A stretch of DNA of 64,000 bases from Archilochus colubris. Taxonomy: Eukaryota; Chordata; Aves; Apodiformes; Trochilidae. The notes beneath the pieces were generated by a model. That model did not search any database, was not told the DNA's origin, and saw only the letters and a program-made list of their open reading frames with translations. Below are positions 21,801-34,500 of the stretch, piece after piece. Numbering within the stretch: the stretch's first letter is position 1; each line of letters starts with the position of its first letter. The position numbers and the translations under genes were made by a program. The stretch lies in NCBI GenBank assembly GCA_023079485.1, contig CM041084.1:66125709-66189708 (forward strand). Direction: 5' to 3'.

Positions 21801-24800
21801 TGCATTCACTAAAATGTAATAACCCAGCATATTAAAAGCAGCATATGGCTCTGCACCCTGTGCCAAACTGCATTAATGTGAGGTGTATAGGTGGCTCAGT
21901 TGTTCTTCAAATCCCTTCCTTTCCCTTACCTACAACCCTGGCAAGCTTTGCCAACCAGCTCAGCATTGATTCTGGTTTCCAGGTAGCTGCTCTGGAAGGC
22001 ATCCGTGGTTTCAGCTCAAAAAGATACTGACAGATAATGATCTTAGACAGGAGATGAAAAATTAAATGGGCTCAGTTGTGGTGCAGACTTTTCCCAGCTT
22101 GCTGTGTATACAGTGGCACTTTGATACTTAGATTTTTCTCCAGCTGTGGAGTAAAATGGACCTAATGCATGTAATCTTGGAGCCTGTACAGCTTTAGTCC
22201 TAGAAGCATCTTGAAGGCAGATGCAGTTGTGTTAAGTGCCCTGCCACCAAAAAGGGATTTCCTGGCACAGTGAACAAACATACACGGATGGTACTGAGTT
22301 CACCAACAGCACAAAATATCACGTGTCCTCCCATGTTCCACCTCTTCCCAACTGCTAACCCGGGAGCCCTGTGCATCAAGTGGAGCAACACGTCAGTAGA
22401 AACAGAGGAAGCCAGCAATGAAAATAGTTACTGGGTTTTGTTTACAGCCAGGTTTTACCTGGTCATTTTTCCATTCCCAAGCACAGGTCATGTGGGAAAG
22501 CTTGAGCTGCAAACTGTGGGGAGACATATCTATTGGTCAAATCAAGCCTGCATCTCACAGCCACCATCACCATACCCCTAAAATAGGAACCAGGTATTTC
22601 TTTGGCACGCAGTTTCATTAAAAGTCAGATGTTGCTCATTCGAAACAACAAAACTGGTTTCAAATCTAAGCTGTTGTCTATCTAGTCAGATGACAGGAGA
22701 TGGGAGGAGCCTTTAATACATTGTTTTAGTTGCCTAAATAACTAAACTTCTTCCCATGCCCAGTTCCTTGTCAGAGTCTGCCAGTCCTGAGTGCAGAGAC
22801 ACAGACAGAGGGATGCTGCTTGGCATGCTTACTGCAGAGCAGCAGGTTTTGCTGTTCCTCATGTCCCAGCAGCTAAGATCATCCATTATAGCAGAGCCAT
22901 CCCTCTGGCTGACATTTTGTCCCAACCTTCATACGTTTTTATGAATATCAGGGCCACACTCCCTTCACAGTTACAGGCTGAAAGTTACTGACAGAAAGTC
23001 AGCACTGGCCTTCACTGCATTAAACTGCCTCGTGAGATTATGAGAATAGATCAGGCCTCTCTCTCACGATGAAAAGCCTTTTCTCCAGCAAATTTCTCTT
23101 ATTTACAGCCTCCTATTAACTGAAGCTCACAAACTGCTTCACAACCCTTTGCTGAAAGGCCCCAGAGTAGTTCAAACACTTTCACAGCAGCATGTTCCAA
23201 ACACCCATAATCCAGAGTTTCCTCATACACTCCTGGATGTTTTCCCTGCCAAACGAGACTGATCTGGCAGGAGAAATAAACAAGCACAGCAAAGGAGAAA
23301 ACTATTTTTAGTTCCTGCTACTCAGAGGATTGCTACAAGGTTTTCTACCACATTATACAGTGTGGTTTAGGGAGCCAGAGAAACCTTCCCACTTACTGGC
23401 ATTTAGCATGAAAAACTCCTGCTCCCTTTGAATGTGGATTATTTTAGGCCGAGAGGAGACTTGGCAACTGAAAGAGGCAATACTAAATTTTTTGAAAGCC
23501 TCAGCAATGCTTCTCAGCTCCCATCTTTACTCAGTTTCAGCTCTACAGATTAATTTCAGATGCTCACATTTGTAAAAAATTCAATGAACTTTTTTCTGTC
23601 AGGCACCCCAAACACCATGATAAACACAACCAGAGGACACATCACTTACCTGAAGTGACACGCAACCAGCACAGCAGCAAGGCAGATGTTCCTGTACCTG
23701 TTGAGCATCCTGTTGTGTGCAATAACCTGCTGTGTAACAGTGTCTGCACTGCTGTCTGTGGGCATGCCAGCTGCTCTTTGCCCCTCCACTGTCTTTCTCT
23801 CAAGTGTCCCCTTAACATCTTTGAGAAAAGAGACCTTAGTGCCAAGAGAGCTAAAGAAATACCTTTTTACAACACAACTGCCACTGCTTTATTGGTGCAC
23901 AGACACCCCACCCTCCTCCTCATTCACACCTGGCCCTCATCCCACCCCTTCCTTCAAGTAGGTCTCAATTCCCAGGTGAAGCCACTGATGAGCCCTGACA
24001 GCACGCAAGGGGGGGTGATTTTGAAGCCTTTCTACCTGGAGGAGGTGCAGCTGGTCAGAGATCCTAAAACACCAAATAGCTGTCCCAGAGCACTCCTCAC
24101 GGTGCCGTGTCCCCTCAGTCCGCTAATAAGTCCCAAGGAAATACATGCACATCACAGGATAAATGAGTCTGTAACTTTTCATAGCACTTTCATAGCACTT
24201 TTCATTCAGCACACACCACCAGATTCTGACTGACTCAAGGTGTAGGAGAAACACCTTGTGCTTACTTGTGAGAAACCATCCTTTCAGTACTGGTGGGGAG
24301 GGGTTAAATCACCCAAAATTGCATTCCAGGTTACACAGTCCTCAGCTGAGGGTATTAGGAAAGGCACCAGCCTTGATGAGAAGGACCAAGAGTTTCAAAC
24401 TTGCAAGTGCAAATCCCTGCAGGAAGGGCTTTAGCTCTGGGTGGGGCTGCAGTATAGAATCATAGAATCAGAATGGTTTGCGCTGGGAGGGAACTAAAGA
24501 TCATCCAGTTCCAACCCCCCTGCATGGGCAGGGACACCTCCCGCCAGACCAGGTTGCTCAAGGTTCCATCCAACCTGACCTTGAACACTTCCAGGGAGGG
24601 GACAGCCACAGCCTCCCTGGGCAACCTGTGCCAGTGTCTCACCACCCTCACACTGAAGAATTTCTTCCTAATGTCTAACCTGAATCTCACCTCTTCAAGT
24701 TTGAAACCACTTCCCCTTGTCCTCTCTCTACACACCTGTGTAAAAAGCTCTACCCCAGCTTTCTTGTAGATCCCCTTCAGATATTGGAAGGTTGCTATAA

Positions 24801-26984
24801 GGTCACCTCAGAGCCTCCTTTTCTCCAGGCTAAACAACCCAAACTTCTTTAGTCTGTCTTTGTAGGGCAGGTGCTCCAAACACTTTCACTTTCCCTGCAA
24901 CTGTTTATTACTTAAAATCCAGGGGAACAGACTCCAACCATATACTTCCCTCAGTAGAGCTGTTGCCTCAGGAGTTCCAGGTGTGCTGAACCTCCTGCCA
25001 TTTTAGGAATACTCCCTCTCCCTCTTGTCAAGGAACAAGGAAGGAAAAACATTTTATGCAGCTCCTAAGCTGGAGATCTTAAGTGACCCAGGTCACCAGA
25101 AGATACTGGTGGATTGTACAGTTTTTACTCACTTTCCTTTCTGATGTTGGCTGCTCAGGTATCCAAGTCCTGGGAAATGCCAGCGTGGCCCATTTTTCCA
25201 CAGCCCAGCAGTCAGTCCTGGTTAAACAATACAATCAATGTATTTCTCCATCTCTTTCTTTTCCTGTGTTATCAAAGTGGGTGATATAAGATAGTGCCTC
25301 TTAGATTGACATAACAGAAGTGCCTTTAACTCCATGCTGGCATCTTCTGTCTCCCTTTTGCTGGTGGACCCACTGGTAGGATTTCCAAAAGTAACATTGT
25401 CAATTCCTATCTCCCAGTCGCTGCAGAAGTGTCTGAAGAAAAACCTGTGTGTGATTCCCCAAACCACAGGCTTGTAAACAAAGGAAGGTATCAAAGTAAA
25501 CTTTTGCCCTTTGCCTTCCTTGCTAATGAAATTGTAACTAATGTAATCTTTTTTGAGAAAGACTTTTTTTATATACAGAAAGAGCAAAACACTGTTAAGA
25601 GTATCAACAGCAAATAATTTCTCATTGTATTCAGATTCTGAAGATCTAAGTGTAGGTATATGGCTCTCCCATCCCCCTGATACGAGGTACTTTGTGACAG
25701 CTGAAGAATGGAAAACAAATACTGTTATATCTTTCTCTTTACCACTTTGTGTTTCAGTATCAGTAAATATGTAAGAGATGCTCCAACCAGGTTCCATGTC
25801 CAATTTCAGGACAGCCATTTTTCACCCAAGCTTGCTGTCTCAAACCAGCCCTCCTGCCCATCCCCATGGCCCACAGATCCATATTCCACACTTCCAAAAA
25901 GAGCTACCCCTCCTCGTGCCCCTCCCACATGGTGGCAGAGGACTTCTGAACCTTAATGCTGTGGGGTGAGTGTATGGGCTCCATATCTGAGGGAATCTGA
26001 GAGACAGAGATCCACATCAAATCAACCCACATCAAGAATTCATCTGCAGCTTTACTTTTGAAATGGGGAGGGAAAAAAAACACCCCAAAACAGCTTTAGG
26101 GAATGAGGCAAGGAAGCAGTAAATTGGAGGAGATAAATGGAGACATCACCAACCTCCCCAGCCCTCCATCACCCCGGTGTTTCAGGCCAGCTCTGGCTAT
26201 TGCTGCAGCAGGAGTTGGTGTGGGGAGGAGATGGGAGGAGAGAGGGAAACTCTCAGAAGGAACAAAGTTTTGCTGGCCCGCAGGATGTTACCCTGAGGAA
26301 GCCAAGAAGAGCCGGGAAATTCCCAGCTCAGGAACAGTCACAGTTGAAGTCAGACAGAAAGAGAAAAGGGCTGGGTCCACAAATTGCACCTTTCCACTTT
26401 CCATGGCCAAGTTCTTTCTAAGTCATCAGTTTCAAAAGTAATAAGTCACTATCACTTCCTGGCCACATGAACCCATCCCATATTATTTTACACCTCATGA
26501 CAGGTCACCACACCCTTTGGATACGAGTTTTCCTCTCCCTCTTACAAAATGAGGGGTGACTTTTCAGGCCAGTAGGTGGGAGATGGAAGAAAGAGCTTTC
26601 CTACAAGTTTCCTCCTTCAGAATTCCTGTTTCTACCCCTTCAGCCCACCAGAGGTAGCTCACAGAGCCTGGATTCACCAGGTACCCTTGGCTAAGGGCAG
26701 AGCCAGCTGGCTTTTTTTTTAACCTGTCACTATTTGCTGGCAAGGGACCAGGGTCACACCAGCGTGTGCTGTGGGGACTTCTAACCTGTCAGGATGGTAC
26801 AGGAGGCTAGAGGGAGGAGAGCAGCAGCAGCTTTCCCCTTGGGTATTTCTCTGATTCTGTATCTGGTTTACTTCTCCACCAGAAAGCACCATCCCACCAG
26901 GACTTAGGAAGAGGTGGATGCTTCAGCTTCACTGCAATTCCCTGACCTCCAGAACTGGATACGCAACTCAGACGATTCTTTGGC
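18866..26984. other. Intergenic DNA between the 3' ends of SSR1 and RREB1
   Basis: About 8.1 kb with one CR1 (24454-24880). Open frames of 192 codons (23655-24233, +) and 198 codons (25222-25818, -) have no recognisable domain, no splice structure and no family resemblance, so I do not call them genes. A TTTCATAGCAC direct repeat lies near 24175-24200. Confidence 0.65.
24454..24880 (-). mobile_element. CR1 LINE 3' fragment
   Basis: It starts 'ATAGAATCATAGAATCAG', includes 'CCCCCTGCATGGGCAGGGAC' and 'CACCTCTTCAAGTTTGAAACC', and ends near 'GTAGGGCAGGTGCTCC'. It is in the same antisense orientation as the other main copies. Confidence 0.9.
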
Positions 26985-27005
26985 TCACTGTCCCATGAAA
27001 TGTGT

Positions 27006-27011
27006 TTTATT
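27006..27011 (-). terminator. Probable RREB1 poly(A) signal AATAAA
   Basis: TTTATT on + is AATAAA on the RREB1 strand, in the context CTGTAAATAAAACACATTTC, with CA dinucleotides 10-20 bases further on. It is the last good hexamer before the sequence loses UTR character. Other hexamers at 27673-27678 and 27714-27719 may serve as alternatives. Confidence 0.5.
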
Positions 27012-28720
27012 TACAGGAAAGCATGTAAAATGCAGCTAAGGTAGCTCCAACAAACTAAAACAAAGGATTTTTTTTTTTTTTTGACACATGCACGTGGCTT
27101 TCAGATACAACCTGAAGATTTCACAGCCATACACATCTATGTAAATTAAAACTACGGTGGCAGGAATCTACTTCGTTTATACAGAAAATGACTGATACCC
27201 TGGTTAAGCACCACAACGTGCTAGGAGGAGGCTCACTTACACGATCACAGGGCTACAGTTAACAACAACAACAAAAAAAAAAAGGACGGAGAACCATGAC
27301 CCGACACCTGGGCAGGAAAATCAGCACCCAGGTACCTTCCTGCTGCCTTCGGTCGCTTCGCTAAGAAACTGAATTTGAGTAATTTTAACGGGGTTTGACT
27401 ACCAAAGAAAGGCAGTCATTGGTGTGGCTGTAGTCAAGCGTTTTGCCTACCAGAAAACGGTGGCCAAAATGAACGTGAGTTTTCAAAGTGCTACAAGTCA
27501 TGTCCAATTCAAACTCAGTCCAACTAAAGGAAGAGAAACAGCGATGCTATTTACAGAGATCAGCTCCAGCTTGCACGTCATCCTCTAGCAGAGAAGTCTG
27601 GAAAGCAAGTTGTAACAAACCCACAAGAAAAGCCACGTCCATTTTGTAACCTATAATTTTTAAATATAACATTTTATTGCTTAGATGGTTTGATACAGAA
27701 CAACTTTTACTTTTTATTTCGAATTTGGAAGTACTGTACAACTGAATAAAAAGAGGAATAAAAGTACCAAAACAAATGTGTGATTCTCTGTTCATGTGGC
27801 ATAAACCAGTCTTGTACACAATTCGTAGCAGCAGTTTTTAAGTTCCCTTTAGAAAAATATGAATTCTACACATTTATTACTGTTTCCTGCATGGGATGAA
27901 ATCACTAGGATTAAACTTCCTTCGTGGAGAGAGAGAAGAGAAAGGAGACACACAGAGAGGAGAGAGAAGATGATGAATCATTCTGAAAATGGAATCAGAC
28001 TGTCACATAGCCCCCAAGAGTTATTTCACAACAGCCTCAAACAAGGGTCTCTCTTTTTTTTTTTTTTCTTTTTCCTTTGTTTATTTTTTTTTTTTTTGCG
28101 CTTTCACAGTCAAGTGCTTAATGTAGTGATTGAATTATCTCAACGTTAAGTCCATTGCAACTCAGGCAAAAGAATTTCAGAAGATCCTTTTTTTTGTTTG
28201 TTTTTGTTTTTGTTTTTTGTAAAAGCCCTGAGAGAGGAAAAAAAAAATAAAAAGATTCAAACAAAAATCGTATAGAGACAAATTAGCTGAACATGCAAAC
28301 TAAAGCCTAAGATTCACCCATAGTTTAAACACATTATAAATTTCACAGTTTAATATTGGGGGAGGAGGGGAAACAAGAACACCCAACAACAGCAACAGTT
28401 CTCAGTCAAACTCAACTAATAAAAATGTCAATAAAATGTGGCAAGATCTTATACTCTACTAAGATATAGATAAAGGCTAAATAAAGCTTTAAATCAATAG
28501 TGATTATTGCTAGCAGATGTCCCGGCAGGCTGCTGGGAATTAATTACTTGCTACATTGTTCTGCAGCATAAAGTTTAGTAATGGCTTCTCCCCCACAGTA
28601 TTGCGCAGTTTAGTGTGGAGAGTTGCAAAAAAAAGAAAAAAAAAAAACAAACACCAAACCAAAATAACAGGAAAAAAAAAAACAAAATAGAACCAAAACG
28701 ACAAAATCCAAAAAATACCC

Positions 28721-28760
28721 AAAATAATAATAATTATTATTATAATTATAATAGTAATAA
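28721..28760. repeat. AAT/ATT simple repeat with local palindrome
   Basis: Runs of AAT turn into ATT near 28730-28745, giving a self-complementary A/T hairpin in the RREB1 3' UTR. It probably reflects slippage. Confidence 0.7.
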
Positions 28761-29068
28761 CAACTTAAGGGATGCGTGAACTGGTTTTAATTAAGTAGAA
28801 TGCACCTGGGCAGAGTGTCAAATGAATCATTGGTTGTGACTGATTTATCTATATCTGGCGTTAGCTTCATTTCTGAACTGGTTCAAACATCCCTATTAAA
28901 AAAAAACAAAACAACAAAACCAAAACAACAACAACGAAAAATAGAAATCACATATACCTCAACCATTTTTTCTTATTCTATTTGCAAGAATATTACTCAA
29001 GAACGTTTCTCTTCCTTTGAATTCTGGACAGTGAGATTTCAGCCTCCAGAAATTTTCAGAGAATTTTT

Positions 29069-29112
29069 AATATAGATATAGATATATATAGATATATATA
29101 TTATATAATATA
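29069..29112. repeat. TA/GATA simple repeat
   Basis: Alternating TATAGATATA units followed by TATATATTATATAATATA. A low-complexity microsatellite in the RREB1 3' UTR. Confidence 0.8.
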
Positions 29113-29419
29113 GGCTGGGTCCAAGGCCCACTTCCTCCATGTCTGGTGATAGCAGGAAAAGCGATTTTGCAGGGGGGATGGAGGGAGGGAAAGGGGTATT
29201 GAAGGGGAAGGGGGTGTCACAGTGTGGGGCTGGGCTGGGGGGCTGCAGTGGTGGAATAGCACAGTGAGGCTCCGGCAATGCTATTATGGCTCTGTCTGTC
29301 CCAGAGGTTATGACTGAAGGACAATTAACAATAAACAATAATGACAACAACAACAAGGACAACAAAAACGCTGGGCACTCCTAAAAATGCGCAGCTACAG
29401 TAGGATACATTTCACTTAA

Positions 29420-29505
29420 CCCCTTCAATATTGGTGGCCGGAGCGTCACCTGTTGCCGGCAACAGGAGCCACACGGAGAAATCCCATCCGCCAGCATTAA
29501 AGGGG
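29420..29505. mobile_element. 86-bp TTAA-flanked inverted-repeat element (piggyBac-type MITE candidate)
   Basis: TTAA flanks both ends (29416-29419 and 29506-29509). The terminal 18 bases are CCCCTTCAATATTGGTGG on the left and, read from the right end, CCCCTTTAATGCTGGCGG, differing at four places, all transitions. A perfect 18-bp palindrome, CCTGTTGCCGGCAACAGG, sits near the centre at 29449-29466. TTAA duplication and CCC-starting termini are typical of piggyBac elements. In the RREB1 mRNA it would fold into a long hairpin. Whether it is a relic transposon, a functional RNA structure or both is open. Confidence 0.5.
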
Positions 29506-29578
29506 TTAAATTGCTGATATGAAATTTAGACACACACCTCAAGTCTTCAAGCATCAACCCCAAAATCTCAGGAAGAAA

Positions 29579-29626
29579 TTTTATTTATTTAATTTTTTTT
29601 TTTAAATTTATTTTATTTATTTTTAA
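29579..29626 (-). terminator. Cluster of five AATAAA hexamers in RREB1 3' UTR
   Basis: On the RREB1 strand this A/T tract contains five overlapping AATAAA hexamers (TTTATT on +). It could act as a proximal poly(A) region giving a UTR of about 1.4 kb, but low-complexity sequence makes such hexamers by chance. Confidence 0.35.
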
Positions 29627-30192
29627 CATGTCTTATATCTGTAGTTTTATTACCAGTAGTATTTTCTTGCTCTAGAACACGACAGTAGCAAGATGACGGT
29701 AAGGCTCGCGTTTCTCTCTTGCTTGCTTTCAGCTGGAAGACGGGGATAACTTTGCTCTTTGAGTAAAACAACGCCCTCACCCTCACCGAGGTGACTGACA
29801 CAAGGTGAAGCTCACACTCTCGGTGCCTTCCTCACGCACCCGGAGGGGCCTGGGGCGGCCCCGGTCTCGCACGCCGCTCCCCCTGACAGGCACCCACGCA
29901 CCCACGCACGCGCTCGCACGCAGGCACTGGCGGGGACCCCGCCACGAGTGAGGTGTTCCCCTGCACGGGTGTGATGATGCCTGGCTGGCCTCCATGTGAC
30001 TCTCTCTGGTCAGAGGAAGGGTTTCGTTTAGAATACAGTAGAAGAGCTGCAACATAAGAAGAGGAGCTGGTGAAAGCCTTAAGTCAAAAACATTTTGAGA
30101 GGGGGATCCAAGCTGCGTTATACATCTGCGTGGGCAAATATTGCCCATTGGTTTCTGCTGACTGCAGAGACAGGCAAACTGATGGATTTATA

Positions 30193-30237
30193 AAATAATA
30201 ATAATAATAATAACAATAAAATAATAATAATAATAAC
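30193..30237. repeat. (AAT)n microsatellite
   Basis: About 45 bases of AAT units with one AACAATAAA interruption, inside the RREB1 3' UTR. Likely length-polymorphic. Confidence 0.9.
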
Positions 30238-31014
30238 ATACTGAAGCAAATCAAACATATATAACAGCGGGTGCATAATTTCCATAGGTTACGTTGCTAT
30301 GTAACTCTTCTCTGTATATAGGCTCAGTCCCCGATGGCCAGAAAAAACCCCTAGGATTCAGAAGAGCATTTCTAGCGCTGAAAAGTGGAAACAAGCGTGA
30401 GGTTGAAATTCATTGTTTCCTGCTTTTGGCTCGAACCACTTTGAACACCTTCAACTGCCACGTTGTTCGGGCCCGGAGCAGGCTTAATGCTCCACCGTGT
30501 GGCAAGCACGAGAACATCTACCGAGAAAAAAAACTATGTATCAGCATCTCATCTGCTATGACTTCCTCTGACTATTTCATATGAAATTCACATAAGATTT
30601 CTTCCAGTTATTGGCTGTGGTATCCAAGGGCCTCCCACCCCACTGCCCCCATTTCCAGCTCAGAGAACAAACACAGCGACTATCACAGATATACAAGAAC
30701 AAGCTCACGCACACCGATACAAAAGGTAACATTAATGCTTAAATGAAAAAGGTCCTCTCCAAATAATTCATTAAAATATTAAAAAAATCATTTTTGAAAA
30801 AAACTATGATACCAAAAGATCTAATAAAGTAGTAAGGCACTCAAATCAGTATATATACTGTAGTCTCTTGCATTATTATACTGAAAGGCTTATGGCACTG
30901 CATCCAGTCTGCCATACTCTCCCCACAGCTCTACGTTGCTCTTCCAAACACAAAGACTCTGGGAACCTTGCTCTGCTGGCTTGTGTGCTGCAACGGGTCC
31001 AACCTCCTAGCAAG

Positions 31015-31535
31015 TCATTCAACCCCCAGCAGCTGAGGCGCACTGTCTGCAGAGGCAAGGATGTGATTCATGGGAGACTTTTTGTTGTGCATCTCCAGCA
31101 AGTCTTGAATGAAACCTGAGGGCCTCTCGTGCTCGGAGCTACCCCGAGGCTCCTGGTCTTTCGCCATCTGTTTCTGTGCACTCTTGGTGGGCTCTGTGAG
31201 GCAGGTGCTGCCTCCTCGCACGCTTGGCCTCTCCTCTCTGCAGGGGGAGTCCTTGGCTGGGCCAGCCAGGGACTCTTTTCGGCTTCCTGTGAGGGATGTG
31301 TGGCTACCAATGCCCCCTGCAGAGTCGCACTCGTTTTCTGAGATGGGGTTGGTGCCACTGTGGCTTGACTCATTTTCGCTATCTTCTTCACACCTCGACT
31401 GGGTCTCCTCTTTGTCACTCTCCTTCCCGTGGTTCCGGGCATTTTTGCCTTTCTGGTGTATGCGCTGGTGACGAACCAGGCTGTGTTTCAGAGTGAAGGT
31501 CCGTTCACAGGTTTGACACTTGTATGGTCTCTCAC
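31015..31535 (-). CDS. RREB1: RREB1 last coding exon
   Basis: It starts after the acceptor CTCTTGTAG and completes the HTGERPYKC linker. Finger [21 protein letters not shown] is followed by a Ser/Glu-rich tail ([20 protein letters not shown]) and ends ..QLLGVE with TGA at 31015-31017. It encodes 172 full residues plus a split Gly codon at the start. Confidence 0.96.
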
Positions 31536-34500
31536 CTACAAGAGAATAAAAATACAAAGTCAGCTCTAAGGTCACAAATGCACCTCCCTCTTGTTTCAAG
31601 CAGCGCAGGACACCCAGCGTTTTGGAAATTCAGTATCTATATCAAATGTGGATGCCGCATTTATGCAGATTTTTTGCTTCTGTACTAGCAAACTAGCAGA
31701 TGGCACACAAGTAGAAATACAGATAAATCCCTTGGGGCACAAACGAAAAAACAAAGTGAAGTGTTTTGAGATTTTGACAAGTTTGGTATGGCCCTGCACT
31801 AAGGAAGGAGGAGGACCATAAGCTCCAAGTGCTCCGTACTATCCCATTTAATTTAGTTCACAATTTTTCTAGAAGTTTACTGTTGTCCTCTGGAGCTCAA
31901 AAGTCTCTGTAAAACCAGGACACCATGGGGACTCCTTGATACAGATCAGCCCCTGATACACAATAAGAGAAAGGACTTGAGCTAGAAGGATGAGAACACG
32001 GCCCAAGTAACTGCGGTCAACAGCACTTAAGGATCTGAACCAAACAGTATATGAGAAAACATCTCCCTTTTACTGAGATGCTGACAGACAGGCAAGCAAC
32101 AAAATGCACTAGTTCACCACAAAGTCAAAGAGAAGCTGTCAGGAATCACCCTTCCCACAACAGCCTGTTTCTGTGAAGCAGAAAATGGTACGACCAAATT
32201 TTAAAAGGAACATGCAGAGCAGCTAGTTGTCAGTCATTTATGGGACATGGGAGATGTCCACTAGAGGCGATCAAAATTTACTGACTGAGTGAAAAATGAC
32301 TGCCTTGGGATGTTATTTACAAAGCTGCTGGTGTTCCTCAGCCCCCTGGTGCTTTAGAACAGGAGTAACATGTGAAAAACCCTGAAAAACCTCTTCACAC
32401 CCATTCCAGAAATGCTGCTTGGAGGACAAAATTCTTCCTCTTGTTTTGCAATCTTAAGCAACAGAACAGCCGCAGGCATCCTTTGCTGTAACCAACATGT
32501 AGTCTGCTCCAATCTCTGAACTGCTTTTTGCATCTGAAATGCTTGAATACTTTCTTAAGCATGAGCTCATCAGAAACCAAAGAACCACAGCCCCATGGAC
32601 AAAATTCCTCCAAAGTCCCAACAAAGCACCGTGCCTTCAGGTGCTGCCTGCCCTGAAGAGACAAATGTCCCACCCTGACCATTTCATTCTCTGTTTCTAT
32701 TTGTACGTAATAAAGCTTTTTCAGTGCTGCAGTTCCATCGAGACACGATCTTGTGCCAATGAGCATGCAGAATAAGACACTTGTGACTAATTTCTCACTT
32801 GTAATAAGGCTTTGGAACATTGAAGAAAAGCAATGACAAACTTGAGGTGACTGGCTGAAATGTGCAAGTAGGTTATGCTGGCCCTGGAAAGCATGACACT
32901 TCTTAGAAATGTTTCTCCCTGGTGTCCTGCTTGGGCATCTGCTCTTAAAGAAGGGAACAGCTCCCTGGAAGCATTTTTCATGGACAGCCTTTGCCCACAT
33001 GGCACTTGGCTGTTGCTGATACAGTGCCATAGCTCACCCTGTGCTTGGGAAGACAGCACCCTGTAACTATTTGCTGGGGAGCAGTCTGCACTGGGAGAAC
33101 AAAGTATCTCCAGCCCGATGGCCATTCAACAGGCAGGCAGAGGTTTCTTGCACACTTTAGCATGTCCCAAACATTCCTCTTCTGAGTAAAGAAATGCCAA
33201 AACTGCAGGAATCTCTGGAAAATCCCACACCATAACGCCAAAATATAAACAAAGTTTCAACCTGATCCTATTTTGACAATATAGCTGAACAAGTGGGAAG
33301 TAGAGGGGGAGGAGAGGCAACCCATAGTATTGAGGCAAAATCCTCAGTTGAAAAAAGTCTGTCCCAGCTTCCTATTCAACACCTATTCTTTGTTAAAATA
33401 TCTTTCAGTGTCAAACAAGAAAGAGAAACAAATGGGAAAAAAACCATACTAACAAGGCCCACACAGCTCAGGATGCAATGAAAACAACTAGAACATATGT
33501 AAGGGGAATTTCCACAGACACACATCATCTGGAGTTTAAGATCTATACTTCCATTATTATCATCTTCTGTCAAAGCAGGCACCAGAATGAGACCTAACCC
33601 CTGGCTCACTTGTGGCTCAATGCCAGAAGGGGTCACTTTTGCATTCAAGAGGTCAATATTTATGATTCTGAAGGGTAAAAAGTTTCGTTAAGCCACTTGT
33701 CTCCATTGTAATTTTTTAAACATCACCACCAATAACAGCACAAATATTTTGTTAAACACAAAGATCTTGTCTTCAAGCAGACAGCACCTTCAAAAGATAC
33801 AAAATGTCAAACTCTAGGTGTCTTCCCATGTCAGGGCAGCTCACTGACAGGTAATATGGAAGCATCAGTAAAGATAAATGACTAATTCACCTAAGACCTG
33901 GCTCATGGCTTCATCTCTTTTGCATGGCACTGTTGCAAACTGTGTCTCACACAAAGTGACCCCCCATACTTTAAATGCTGAACCAAGTTACTGGACAAGA
34001 GCTTTACTTCTGTCAGTATTCCACCAACTTCCCTGCCCACGCCTGAATGAAGAGCAGAGTGGCTGCTGTAGCTTTGCCTTCCACTCGAGCAGCAGGTGAC
34101 ACAGATCACCAGCACATTACCCTTACCAGACTTAGATAATCAGAGTAAACCAGATTCTCTCTCTGAATTTTTACTCAGAAACAAAGTCTTATCCTATACT
34201 GCCAGGTTTCTCCACTGCTCATCAAAGTATCAGGAAGAGCCGTAAGAACACGATCAGGAGGCAGTCAGATGCTGGACAGGGATCTTCATAGTTGGCCTCA
34301 ACTCTAAACTCTCTGCAAGCAAGCACGGGGAAAACCAGTACAGGAATAGAAGATAAGGCAGTTCTGACGATTCCTGCTCCCTCAATAACCTTTGTATGCA
34401 GCATCAGGGAGTGAGGCAGAGAAGACACCTTGCAGATACTTGTAGGACTAAACAGTGTCTCCAACCTCAAGGGCTAGCAGCAATCGTGAACCTACACAAC

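Larger units (their letters stand above)
26985..31014 (-). other. RREB1: RREB1 3' untranslated region (inferred)
   Basis: About 4 kb follow the RREB1 stop codon on the - strand. No CR1 is present. It has many A/T-rich low-complexity tracts (28050-28100, 28620-28760, 29069-29112, 30193-30237), a small CpG-rich patch near 29840-29940, and the TTAA-flanked palindrome at 29420-29505. The end point comes from the AATAAA at 27006-27011. Confidence 0.6.

Noticed and set aside
23655..24233. 192-codon open frame on + in the intergenic region
   Set aside because: No domain, no splice context, repeat-like composition and no resemblance to a known protein.
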